Shown one piece after another: positions 8,655 to 16,113 of a DNA stretch of 18,323 nt (position 1 is its first letter; every line of letters starts with the position of its first letter). Where the stretch lies: positions 4,714-23,036 of the forward strand of contig DIAV01000396.1 of assembly GCA_002415895.1 (NCBI GenBank). The letters run 5' to 3'. This stretch comes from Anaerolineales bacterium UBA5069 (lineage in GTDB: Bacteria > Chloroflexota > Anaerolineae > Caldilineales > Caldilineaceae). The position numbers and the translations under genes are program-made. Below the pieces are notes generated by a model, which was given only the letters and a program-made list of their open reading frames with translations, had not been told where the DNA came from and did no database searches.

Positions 8655-8723
8655 AGGCTTGAACGGTTGCAGAACCACATTTCGCCAACCTGCACAAAGC
8701 AGAAGTCCTGCGCCGTTCAACCT
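8655..8723. repeat. Interrupted dyad in uroD-SBP gap
   Basis: AGG(C)TTGAACGG at about 8656-8666 is the inverse of CCGTTCAACCT at 8713-8723, with one inserted base. GCAG next to the left arm pairs with CTGC next to the right, extending the stem. The 135-nt gap between the uroD-family gene and the binding-protein gene consists mostly of this structure. It may be an operator, a processing site or an RNA stem; no U tract follows on the minus strand. Confidence 0.4.
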
Positions 8724-8733
8724 GTAACTACCA

Positions 8734-9915
8734 TCAATATTCGCCCAGCGCCTCGGCAATGGGCGTCAGCATTTCCAGCTTCCACGGCTCCACCCTGGGC
8801 GCAACCGAGCAGGCCGTGCTCAGGATATAACCACCGCCCGGTTTGCCCAGCAGCACGCGGTTGCTGGCATGATCCGTCACCTGCTGCGCATTGGTGGCGA
8901 GCAGGAGTTCAACCGCATTCATGTTGCCCTTGATAAAAACCTTGTCGCCAATCTGCTGCTTGGCAACGGCCAGCTCGGTGTTGCCAAGGGGCGGCGGGTC
9001 CAGCGTATCCACGCCTTCAGTGCCCGTCTCAAGCATGAGGTCGAGACGGTCGCCAATGCTGCCGCAGGTGTGCGTGTAGACAGGCACGCCCTCGGCCTTG
9101 ACGGCTTCTGTCACACGCCGCTCGTAGGGGACGACGAACTCCTTGTACATGCGGGGCGAGAGGAAGGGGCCGCCCACAAAGGCCGACGAAATGAGCACGG
9201 CATCCACACCGTAACGCGCCTGCGCCGTGGCCCATGTCACCGCCGCCACGGAGAGGCGATCGAGAATCGCGTGCACCTTGCCGGGATCCATGATGAAGGT
9301 CATGAGCGCCTGCTCATAGCCAAAAAGCTCCATATAGTGGGTGAGGGGTGAAAAGACCTCGCCATGCACGGAAACTTCATGGCCCACGCGCCGCCGCACT
9401 GCATCAATCGTGTCAAAGAAATAGGAGGGCAGTACGCTCAATGGGCCGGGGACGTCCTTGCCTTCAAGCCACGGAATATGTTCGGTGCCCCAGACGTAGC
9501 CCTTGAGATTGTCGATGAAATCCAGCCGCTCGGGGTCAATTGTGGCGAAGTCGGCGCGCAGCGGCTCCGTTTCGTCGGCAGGATAAAACTGCGCGTTGTC
9601 GTCGTTGGGAATAAAAATGCGGTCACGCGTGCGCAGCGTTAGCCACTGGCCGTCCTTGTCGCGCTTGACGGAGTCCACGTTGCGGTCGAGCCAACCCGCC
9701 GGGCGGCCCGGCACATTGATGAGGATCCCATCAAAGCGATAGCGCCGCTGCATACGCACGAGCGCCTCGGCAAAGCCTTCGCTCGTGAACCAAATCTCTT
9801 CGGCTGGAATGCCGCTGTGCAGAAAATAGTGGCCGACAGCCAATTGGCACATCACCGGCACGCGGTCGGGCTGCTGGTGGCGCATGGCGATTGCCATTCG
9901 TTCGCGACTATTCAT
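8734..9915 (-). CDS. Uroporphyrinogen decarboxylase (URO-D) family protein, probable methyltransferase type
   Basis: A 393-aa cytoplasmic TIM-barrel protein. The N-terminus MNSRERMAIAMRHQQPDRVP is the usual opening of this family and fixes the start at 9913-9915, though the ribosome site (GCAGG) is weak. True heme URO-D lacks the metal site seen here: His282-x-Cys284 (YTHTCGS) and Cys369 (STACS). These match the zinc-binding His/Cys/Cys set of MtaA/CmuA-type cobamide methyltransferases in the same superfamily. So the protein is more likely a methyl-transfer enzyme, or an uncharacterised relative, than a heme enzyme. It is the first gene of the operon with a sugar importer, which suggests it acts on, or is co-regulated with, the imported compound; that link is inference. 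No corrinoid protein is encoded nearby. Confidence 0.85.
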   Translation of the reverse strand: MNSRERMAIAMRHQQPDRVPVMCQLAVGHYFLHSGIPAEEIWFTSEGFAEALVRMQRRYRFDGILINVPGRPAGWLDRNVDSVKRDKDGQWLTLRTRDRIFIPNDDNAQFYPADETEPLRADFATIDPERLDFIDNLKGYVWGTEHIPWLEGKDVPGPLSVLPSYFFDTIDAVRRRVGHEVSVHGEVFSPLTHYMELFGYEQALMTFIMDPGKVHAILDRLSVAAVTWATAQARYGVDAVLISSAFVGGPFLSPRMYKEFVVPYERRVTEAVKAEGVPVYTHTCGSIGDRLDLMLETGTEGVDTLDPPPLGNTELAVAKQQIGDKVFIKGNMNAVELLLATNAQQVTDHASNRVLLGKPGGGYILSTACSVAPRVEPWKLEMLTPIAEALGEY

Positions 9916-10054
9916 GATGAGCCTGCGCTCTGTAGATGGGATGGTGCGCGATGCAAACCGCCGCCGCTGCCGTGGGCCAGGCAGCGCATGGCAGCACACA
10001 GCAACACATGTAGGGCGAGATGCAGTCAAAGTCCGGGATTCAGGGTGTGCGCCC

Positions 10055-10063
10055 AGTATACCA
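10055..10063 (-). promoter_or_regulatory. Putative extended -10 promoter of the uroD/sugar operon
   Basis: On the minus strand the sequence TGGTATACT gives an extended -10 (TGn plus TATACT, 5/6 match). No good -35 is visible, as is common with extended -10 sites. The predicted leader is about 130 nt to the ATG at 9915. The 268-bp gap to the divergent aminotransferase start holds this site and nothing else I could recognise; I saw no B12-box-like riboswitch. Confidence 0.45.
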
Positions 10064-10183
10064 CAGTGCACAGGGCCAGCGCATTGCAGTTGCGCACCTT
10101 TCGCATACCCCGCGCCTTGTGCGAAAATGGGAGCGTTGCGCATCGCTTGCCCTGCCCACACTGCCACCCGGAGACAATTTTTC

Positions 10184-11431
10184 GTGCCCACACCCACCCT
10201 CGCCACACCTGCTCGCGCCTTGCGTGGCGCCGCGGTGGCTGCAGACGCTGCCACGCTGCGCCGCCAGTTTTCGCTGGACCCAGCCGTGCATTTTCTCAAC
10301 CACGGTTCCTATGGCGCCACACCCCGCCCCGTGCAACGTGCCGCCCAGCGGCTGCGCGCCCAAATGGAGCGGCAGCCGGTTGCCTTTATGCAGAGTGACC
10401 TGCCCGTCCTGATGGCGCAGGCGCGCGGTGCGTTGGCGGCCATGCTCAATGCCGACGCGAGCAATGTCGTCTTCGTCAGCAACGCCACCATGGGCGTGAA
10501 CATTGCCGCGCGCGCTGTCGAAACCACCCTGGCCGCAGGCGATGAGGTGCTGACCACGAATCACGAGTATGGCGCATGCAGCAATGCGTGGGAGGCCGTT
10601 TGCGCGCGTACAGATGCACGCTATGTGCGCTGCCCGCTGCCCATGCCCGACGAGGCCGGCGGCGACGCGCAGTCGCTTGTGGAAACCTTCTGGAGCCACG
10701 TCTCGCCCCGCACGCGCGTCCTTTACCTCAGCCATATCAGTTCGCCGACGGCGCTGCGCCTGCCCATTGAGCCGCTGCTGGCGCGGGCGCGCGCCGCGGG
10801 CATCTTTACCATCATCGACGGCGCCCACGCGCCCGGCCAGATTGATCTGGACCTGACAACCCTCGATGCAGATTTCTACACGGGCAACTGCCACAAGTGG
10901 CTTTGTGCGCCCAAAGGGGCCGGGTTTTTGCATGTGCGCGCCGCAGTGCAGCACCTTGTGCAGCCGCTTGTCGTCTCTTGGGGCAATGGCCCCGAGCGCC
11001 AGTTCTTCTCGGGCAACGACATGCAGGATGCCCTCTTCTGGAGCGGCACCAACGACTTCTCGGCATGGCTGGCCGTGCCCGCCGCGCTGCGCTTCCAGCG
11101 CACGTGGGCATGGGACGCCGTGCGTGCGCGTGCATCTGCCTTGCTCGACACATGGCTGCCCCATTACGCGGCCATCGTGGGTTTGCCGCCCGTCTACGCT
11201 GCAGGCGACAACCCGCTGCGCCCGCCTCAGGTTGCCGTCGCATCACTGCCTGCGTGGGTGGACGCAAAGTCGCTCAAGGCGCGCCTGCTGGACGAGTACG
11301 CCGTAGAGATACCTGTCATCACCTGGCGCGATCGCAAGTTCGTGCGCGTCTCCATTCAGGGCTACACCAGCGAGGATGACCTCAACGCACTGGCCGATGG
11401 ACTGCGCGCGCTGGTCACAGTGGCGGCGTAG
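10184..11431 (+). CDS. Class V aminotransferase (isopenicillin N epimerase-like)
   Basis: A 415-aa PLP-dependent enzyme of the class V fold (cysteine desulfurase / isopenicillin N epimerase type). Visible signatures are FLNHGSYGATP at ~37-47, the SNATMGVN cofactor phosphate loop at ~99-106, TTNHEYGA at ~124-131, IDGAHAPGQ at 211-219 (Asp212 to the pyridine ring) and the Schiff-base lysine in GNCHKWLCAPKGAGF (Lys238). It probably racemises, epimerises or desulfurates an amino acid derivative; the reaction cannot be read from sequence. The start is uncertain: GTG 10184 has GGAG about 10 nt upstream and begins just before the conserved part, while in-frame ATG 10127 would add 19 residues but lacks a ribosome site. 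The gene lies 47 nt before the methyltransferase and may be co-transcribed with it. Confidence 0.9.
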   Translation: MPTPTLATPARALRGAAVAADAATLRRQFSLDPAVHFLNHGSYGATPRPVQRAAQRLRAQMERQPVAFMQSDLPVLMAQARGALAAMLNADASNVVFVSNATMGVNIAARAVETTLAAGDEVLTTNHEYGACSNAWEAVCARTDARYVRCPLPMPDEAGGDAQSLVETFWSHVSPRTRVLYLSHISSPTALRLPIEPLLARARAAGIFTIIDGAHAPGQIDLDLTTLDADFYTGNCHKWLCAPKGAGFLHVRAAVQHLVQPLVVSWGNGPERQFFSGNDMQDALFWSGTNDFSAWLAVPAALRFQRTWAWDAVRARASALLDTWLPHYAAIVGLPPVYAAGDNPLRPPQVAVASLPAWVDAKSLKARLLDEYAVEIPVITWRDRKFVRVSIQGYTSEDDLNALADGLRALVTVAA

Positions 11432-11478
11432 CCAGGCTGCGCCATGGATTTGCACCCTTCGAAAGGCAGCAGGTACGC

Positions 11479-13161
11479 ATGAGTGTGGATACACCAAACC
11501 CGGCGCGCACAAGTGTGAATTACGACGCCGTGCCCTATCCCAACATCACCCACCATGCCACAAACCCCCTGCGCACCGCCGCGCTGGCGCGCTTGATGGG
11601 CATGACGCCGCAAGCGCCCGACCACTGTCGCGTCCTCGACATCGGCTGCGCCACGGGGGCCAACATTCTGGCCATGGCGGCGCTCTACCCCGCAAGTGAA
11701 TATGTGGGCGTTGATCTCTCTACGGTGCAAATTGACCAGGGGCGTGCAATTGCCGCGCAATTGGGCATCGAGAACATCACTTTCCACGCCGTTGACCTTG
11801 CCGAGATTGACGCACGCTTCGGCCACTTCGACTACATCATCGCGCACGGTCTCTACTCGTGGATACCCGCAGGCGCACGCGACGAACTCATGCGCGTCTG
11901 CCATGACAATCTCGCGCCCAACGGCGTTGCCTATATCAGCTACAACACCTTTCCCGGCTGGCACACCTTCAGCGCCTACCGCGAAATGCTGCTCTACCGC
12001 ACGCAGCATCTCACCGAACCGCGTGCCCGTATCAAGGCAGCCAAGGACTTCTTCACCTTCCTGCACAACGCCTGGCCTGCCGAAAGGAACTACCATGGGG
12101 CCTTCCTGGAAGGCATCATGAATCAACTGGAGCGCGACGCAGATCTTCTTGGCAATGAGCGTGACTCCTATCTCTTCCACGAGTACCTTGAAGAGGTCAA
12201 CGAACCTGTCTACGTCAGCCAGTTCCTTGACCATGCCGACGCATACGGACTCCAGTACCTCTGTGATGCTGAATTGCACCTGGATTTCCCCAACGGCTTT
12301 GAGCCGGGCGTGGCCGACACGATTGACGCCATGGCCACCAATCTGTCTGAGTACCAGCAGTATATGGACCATGTGCGCATGCGCGCCTTTCGCCGCACGC
12401 TGCTCTGCCACAAGGAGCAGGAAATCTCGCGCACGCTGCGCGTTGATCGCCTGCGCGGCCTCTATCTGGGCGCGTCGCTGCGCAAGGCGCCTGATGCGCC
12501 GCCCCTCCACAGCAGCGACCGCGAAGCGTTTGACGCCGGCAGCGGCATTACCTTCACCACCAACCACCCGCTCACCAAGGCCGCGCTCACGCTCACGCGC
12601 ACACGTTTCCCCGAAACCTTTCGCATGGAACAACTTGTGCAGGCCGGGGCGGCGCTGCTGCAGGAAGCCGAACGTGCAGCAGAACCCGCAACGGTGCAAC
12701 CCACGCCTATCGGCGCGCAGGATGTGGCCGAGCTGGGCGCGAATCTGCTCAGGATGGTCACTGCCTACTCGAGCATGCTTGAGGTGTGGGCGCTGCCTGC
12801 GCCGTGGGCAGCCGCCGCCGGCGAACGGCCGCGCCTGAGCCGCTGGGCCCGGTTCGAGTTGCGCACCTCCCCCTTCGTCACCAACCTGCGCCATGAGCGT
12901 GTGCGCCTTGATCCGCTGGAAGCGGCGGTGGCGCGCCTGCTCGACGGCACGCACACCGCCGCCGACATCTGCGCCGCGCTGGAGGCTGATGTGCGCGCCG
13001 GTCGCATTGTCCTGCACGACGAGCCGCACGACGAGAGTGCGCCCGCGGCATCCCCGCCCGATGTTGAGCAAGGGATTGCGTTGCTGCCCAAAGCCGTGGC
13101 CGAGCGCCTCATCCTGCTCACGGTCTACGGCTTGATTGAAGATGGCGCGTGCACACCATGA
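11479..13161 (+). CDS. SAM-dependent methyltransferase with regulatory and winged-helix domains (PKMT-like)
   Basis: A 560-aa protein. The N-terminal class I methyltransferase (~45-155) has motif I VLDIGCATGAN at 52-62, YVGVDLS (motif II acid) at ~75-81 and FDYIIAHGLYSWIP near 117-130. A methyltransferase regulatory domain follows at ~205-305 (HGAFLEGIMNQLE, YLFHEYLEEVNEPVYVSQF). C-terminal segments at ~360-440 and 455-555 resemble the winged-helix part of this architecture. It is shared with rickettsial protein lysine methyltransferases PKMT1/2, which modify outer-membrane protein OmpB; here the substrate is unknown. The start ATG 11479 has a weak AGG/GGCAGCAGG site. It follows the aminotransferase by 47 nt and precedes the ftsY promoter. 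The C-terminus is Ala/Asp-rich and linker-like around 515-530. Confidence 0.88.
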   Translation: MSVDTPNPARTSVNYDAVPYPNITHHATNPLRTAALARLMGMTPQAPDHCRVLDIGCATGANILAMAALYPASEYVGVDLSTVQIDQGRAIAAQLGIENITFHAVDLAEIDARFGHFDYIIAHGLYSWIPAGARDELMRVCHDNLAPNGVAYISYNTFPGWHTFSAYREMLLYRTQHLTEPRARIKAAKDFFTFLHNAWPAERNYHGAFLEGIMNQLERDADLLGNERDSYLFHEYLEEVNEPVYVSQFLDHADAYGLQYLCDAELHLDFPNGFEPGVADTIDAMATNLSEYQQYMDHVRMRAFRRTLLCHKEQEISRTLRVDRLRGLYLGASLRKAPDAPPLHSSDREAFDAGSGITFTTNHPLTKAALTLTRTRFPETFRMEQLVQAGAALLQEAERAAEPATVQPTPIGAQDVAELGANLLRMVTAYSSMLEVWALPAPWAAAAGERPRLSRWARFELRTSPFVTNLRHERVRLDPLEAAVARLLDGTHTAADICAALEADVRAGRIVLHDEPHDESAPAASPPDVEQGIALLPKAVAERLILLTVYGLIEDGACTP

Positions 13162-13229
13162 AGAACCATCAACATAAAGATAATCGCCTTGACAGCAGCG
13201 CGCTGAGGCGCCAAGGTTGCCTGTACCCA

Positions 13230-13238
13230 TGCTATAAT
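13230..13238 (+). promoter_or_regulatory. Extended -10 promoter of the ftsY-prfB operon
   Basis: TGCTATAAT is a perfect extended -10 (TGn plus TATAAT). No -35 stands at 16-18 bp. A TTGACA at 13189-13194 is 38 bp away, too far to pair with it. Transcription would begin near 13245, giving a leader of about 28 nt to the TTG start of ftsY. Confidence 0.7.
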
Positions 13239-13272
13239 GGGCCGATTCGCCATTCGCACAAGGGAGCACCAC

Positions 13273-14229
13273 TTGTTTCGTAAATTATTCGGCAAGAGCG
13301 AAGAGAAGACGCAGGACGAAGTGCGTCTTGAAGAGAGCCTGCAGAAGACGCGCAACACTTTCTTTGGCCGCGTCTCCACCATCTTCCAGGCCAACGAAAT
13401 CACCGAGGAGCTTTGGGACGAGTTGGAGGAAGCGCTCGTCATGGCCGATGTAGGCATGGGCGCAAGCGAAGAGCTTGTGACTGCCACACGCACGCGCGTG
13501 CGCGACGACGGCATCAAAGCCACGCGCGACGCCTACACCATTCTCAAACAGGAGATGGTGCGGCTGCTCCGATCCGAGGAACCGCTGCATATTGATGAGC
13601 CGCGCCTGCTCACCGTGGTTCTGCTCGTGGGTGTCAACGGTTCGGGCAAAACCACAAGCATTGGCAAGATGGCCTACTGGTACAAGCAGCGCGGGCGCAG
13701 GGTGCTGCTGGGCGCCGCCGACACCTTCCGCGCCGCCGCAATTGACCAACTCAAGGTATGGGGCGAACGCGCCGGCGTTGAAGTCATTGCCCACGAACCG
13801 GGTGCAGACCCGGGCGCTGTCATCTTTGACGCCATCCGCGCCAGCCAGGAGAGCCGCAAGTCGGACCTGTTGCTGGTGGACACGGCCGGCCGCCTGCAAA
13901 CCAAGTTCAACCTCATGCGCGAGCTTGAGAAGGTTAAACGTGTCGCGGGCAAGCAGGTGCACCGCGCGCCCCACGAGGTGCTGCTCGTACTCGACGCCTC
14001 CACCGGCCAGAATGCCATTGCCCAGGCCAAGGCCTTCCAGGAGAGCGCGGGGGTTACGGGCATCGTCCTTACCAAGTTGGACGGCACGAGCAAAGGCGGC
14101 GCTGTCCTTAATATCAAGAAGGAACTGGGCGTGCCCGTGCGCTTTGTGGGCACAGGCGAGAAGATTGGCGATTTCGCCATCTTCGATCCCGTCTCGTTCG
14201 TTGAGGGCATTCTGGGCAACGGGCAATAG
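13273..14229 (+). CDS. ftsY: Signal recognition particle receptor FtsY
   Basis: A 318-aa SRP-family GTPase that docks ribosome-SRP complexes at the membrane. It has an N-domain (~1-95), then a G-domain with P-loop [13 protein letters not shown] at 120-132, DTFRAAA at 150-156, DTAGRLQTK at 203-211 and [10 protein letters not shown] at 267-276. It is a short form without the long acidic N-terminal A-domain of E. coli FtsY. The start is probably TTG 13273-13275 (MFRKLFGKS): AGGGAG at 13261-13266 lies 6 nt upstream. An in-frame ATG at 13237 overlaps the -10 box, so it would not be transcribed. It is first in an operon with a small HhH gene (20 nt downstream) and prfB. Confidence 0.96.
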   Translation: MFRKLFGKSEEKTQDEVRLEESLQKTRNTFFGRVSTIFQANEITEELWDELEEALVMADVGMGASEELVTATRTRVRDDGIKATRDAYTILKQEMVRLLRSEEPLHIDEPRLLTVVLLVGVNGSGKTTSIGKMAYWYKQRGRRVLLGAADTFRAAAIDQLKVWGERAGVEVIAHEPGADPGAVIFDAIRASQESRKSDLLLVDTAGRLQTKFNLMRELEKVKRVAGKQVHRAPHEVLLVLDASTGQNAIAQAKAFQESAGVTGIVLTKLDGTSKGGAVLNIKKELGVPVRFVGTGEKIGDFAIFDPVSFVEGILGNGQ

Positions 14230-14249
14230 CCGCCGGAAAGGGATTGCAC

Positions 14250-14459
14250 ATGAGCACAGAAAAGAGCACACCGCCGAGCGACCTGCCCAATATCGGCGCA
14301 CCGGCGCGGCGTGCGCTGGAAGGCGCAGGCTACACGCAACTCGCGCAACTCAACAACGTCCGCGAAGCCGACCTGCTGAAGCTTCACGGCTTTGGCCCCA
14401 AGGCTCTGGGCATCCTGCGCGAGGCACTGGTTGCGCAAGGCATGGCCTTGCGCGCCTGA
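14250..14459 (+). CDS. Small helix-hairpin-helix protein
   Basis: A 69-aa protein with two HhH-like motifs: [17 protein letters not shown] at ~11-27 and [19 protein letters not shown] at ~42-60. The GxG turns (NIGAPA, HGFGPKA) resemble those of DNA-binding HhH proteins and the RNA polymerase alpha C-terminal domain. Nonspecific nucleic acid binding is likely, the role unknown. The start ATG 14250 has GGAAAGGG at ~14235-14242 with a 7-nt spacer; a TTG 6 nt upstream is in frame but less well placed. It is set between ftsY (20 nt) and prfB (39 nt) in one transcript. Codon use looks like that of its neighbours, so there is no sign of recent transfer. Confidence 0.8.
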   Translation: MSTEKSTPPSDLPNIGAPARRALEGAGYTQLAQLNNVREADLLKLHGFGPKALGILREALVAQGMALRA

Positions 14460-14498
14460 TCCGCATACACTTCTGCAAGCACGAAGGAAAGAACTGCA

Positions 14499-15594
14499 AT
14501 GAACGAACTGCAAACCCGCCTCAATACGTTGATCAATCGCGTGGACTCGATCCGGGGGCGGCTTTGACATCCCAGCCAAAGCCGAACGAGTCGCCCTCCT
14601 TGACGCCCAAACCACCAGCGCCGACTTCTGGAATGATCAGCAGGGCGCACAGAAGATCATGCAGGAGTTGAGCACGCTGCGCACCCAGGTGGACGAGTGG
14701 GACATGCTGCGCCAGCGCGTGGTCGATGCGCTCGACCTGCTGGAGATGGCCGCGCATGATCCCGACCTGATCACGGAGCTCGACACGGAAGCCGCTGCCA
14801 TTGAACAGGGCTTTGAGGAACGCGAGTGGGCGCTGGCGCTCAGCGGGCCCTATGATGCAGGCGCAGGCATCTTTTCAATTCATGCCGGCGCGGGCGGCAC
14901 CGAGGCGCAGGATTGGGCAGCCATGCTGCTGCGCATGTACCTGCGCTGGGCCGAGCGGCGGGGCTTCAAGACCCACATCACCGACATGACGGAAGGTGAA
15001 GAGGCGGGCATCAAGAGCGTGACTGTGGAAGTGGATGGCCCCTATGCCTACGGCTACCTGCGCTCGGAGCGTGGCACACACCGCCTTGTGCGCCTCAGCC
15101 CCTTTGATTCGGCCAACCGCCGCCACACCTCCTTTGCCAAGGTAGAGGTGCTGCCTGCGCTGGACGAGGATATTGACATTGTGATTGACCCCAAGGATAT
15201 CGAGATTGAGGTCTACCTGAGCAGCGGCGCCGGCGGCCAGAATGTGCAGAAGAATCAGACGGCCGTGCGCATTCGCCACCTGGAGACAGGCATCATTGTC
15301 ACATCGCAGAATGAGCGCAGCCAAACGCAGAATCGCGAAATGGCGCTCAAAGTGCTGCGCGGCAGGCTCTACGAGATTGAGCAGAACAAGATTGATGCCG
15401 AAAAGGCCGCGCTCAAGGGGCAGGTGGTGGATGCCAACTTCGGCAGCCAGATTCGCTCCTATGTCCTGCACCCCTACCAAATGGTCAAAGATTTGCGCAC
15501 GGATGTGGAGACGGGCAACACGCAGGCCGTGCTGGACGGCGACCTTGACGCCTTTATGCAGGCCTGGCTCAAGCAAAATTTGAGCGACGACTAA
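14499..15594 (+). CDS. prfB: Peptide chain release factor 2, with +1 programmed frameshift
   Basis: RF2 releases finished proteins at UGA and UAA. The gene is read in two frames: 14499-14564 (22 codons to RGRL), then a +1 shift at CTT TGA C, then 14566-15594, giving 364 aa (E. coli 365). The specificity motif SPF is at 200-202 and the catalytic GGQ ([18 protein letters not shown]) at 245-247. SPF, not P(A/V)T, marks RF2 rather than RF1. The start ATG 14499 has AAGGAAAG about 8-10 nt upstream. A single-frame annotation would wrongly begin at an internal ATG (14659) and lose 53 residues. Regulation is autogenous: low RF2 lets the ribosome pause at the in-frame UGA and shift. It is last in the ftsY operon, followed by a strong terminator. 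Confidence 0.97.
14554..14568 (+). promoter_or_regulatory. RF2 +1 frameshift site
   Basis: GGGGG (14554-14558), three bases, then CTT TGA C (14562-14568) reproduces the E. coli prfB site (AGGGGGTATCTTTGAC), including the exact 3-nt spacing from the internal Shine-Dalgarno-like run to the slippery Leu codon. The in-frame stop is TGA 14565-14567, the codon RF2 reads. The downstream frame opens as GAC ATC CCA GCC and runs to the RF2 stop. Confidence 0.95.
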
Positions 15595-15600
15595 CTGATG

Positions 15601-15667
15601 CAAGCGCTACAAACAAGAAGTGGAGGAAACGCAGGGCGTTTCCTCCACTTTTTGTTTGTAGCGCTTG
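15601..15667. terminator. Long bidirectional-type terminator after prfB
   Basis: The two 32-nt arms 15601-15632 and 15636-15667 pair completely, with one G-U wobble, around an AGG triloop. The core (GTGGAGGAAACGC) is followed on the plus strand by TTTTTGTTTG, which pairs with the A-rich upstream arm ACAAACAAGAA. It begins 6 nt after the prfB stop. The extra 9-10 bp of outer stem (CAAGCGCTAC) is unusual for a simple terminator. Confidence 0.9.
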
Positions 15668-15860
15668 ATTGGCGCCGGATGCGTGAGCGAGGGATCGCGT
15701 TGCGGTGATGCTGCGCAAGCGCATATGGACATGGAGAGGTACAGGCCGCCAACCACGCCCCCAAAGCACCTACCCCCGATACACACAATAATACACACAA
15801 TTCCACGGCCGCATTGCACATACAAGCGTGCGCGTTCGCACATGTTTGCAGCGCCAGTTT

Positions 15861-15889
15861 CCCCACCCCGCCCACTTTTCCCCAGCCCC
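15861..15889 (-). other. Putative G-quadruplex motif
   Basis: Read on the minus strand the tract is GGGG CT GGGG AAAAGT, then GGG C GGGG T GGGG. That is five runs of at least three G with loops of 2, 6, 1 and 1 nt, satisfying the G3+N1-7 rule with one spare run. It lies between the prfB terminator and the candidate small RNA promoter. Confidence 0.6.
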
Positions 15890-16055
15890 GCAGTGTGGGG
15901 ATAACTCAGTTGTATTGTTGCAGGGTTTGTCCAGTTTTGTTCTATGCACCGCTGCGCCCGTGGTTTTGTTGCACAAAATGTTGCTGCGCGTCCGCGCCGG
16001 CGCTGCGACTGTGCAATTAAGTTTGTCGCTTTTCGTTGCAGTCTTGCGCCGAATC

Positions 16056-16074
16056 TCGAAATTGATCGAAATTG
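16056..16074 (+). repeat. Tandem TCGAAATTG direct repeats beside a -35 box
   Basis: TCGAAATTG occurs at 16056-16064 and again at 16066-16074, a 10-bp period close to one helical turn. The second copy ends 4 bp before the -35 hexamer of the promoter at 16079-16107. This is the usual position of an activator site (class II-like). No cognate regulator can be named. Confidence 0.55.
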
Positions 16075-16078
16075 CCTA

Positions 16079-16107
16079 TTGCGTTCTGCAAAAAGGCGTG
16101 TTATAGT
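16079..16107 (+). promoter_or_regulatory. Sigma-70 type promoter of a candidate small RNA
   Basis: TTGCGT (16079-16084), a 17-bp spacer, and TATAGT (16102-16107) give a well-spaced housekeeping promoter. Transcription would begin near 16113-16115. No plus-strand gene follows before the hairpin terminator at 16201-16227. Confidence 0.6.
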
Positions 16108-16113
16108 GCTTTA

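Larger units (their letters stand above)
15668..16078. other. Gene-free region with G-quadruplex motif
   Basis: About 410 bp without a supportable gene; short reading frames lack ribosome sites and family resemblance. It contains a C-rich tract at 15861-15889 whose minus strand has five G-runs (4, 4, 3, 4, 4) with 1-6 nt loops, a canonical G-quadruplex pattern. A TTTTGT-TGC-ACAAAA dyad lies at 15964-15978. The right part is T-rich and leads into direct repeats and a promoter. Confidence 0.6.

Noticed and set aside
9916..10054. Cobalamin riboswitch in the leader of the uroD-family gene
   Set aside because: The family link to corrinoid enzymes made this worth checking, but no recognisable B12-box sequence is present in the leader.
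13189..13194. Perfect TTGACA upstream of ftsY
   Set aside because: It is 38 bp from the TATAAT and has no other -10 at 16-18 bp. The extended -10 at 13230-13238 explains the promoter without it.
11362..13272. A 636-codon open frame on the minus strand
   Set aside because: It is antisense to the methyltransferase and the start of the ftsY region. Its translation is Val/Gly/Arg/His-rich without family motifs, as expected for a GC-rich shadow frame.
15894..15905. DnaA-box-like TGTGGGGATAAC, suggesting an origin
   Set aside because: It carries two extra G relative to TGTGGATAA. There is no second box, and no dnaA, dnaN or rpmH gene nearby.
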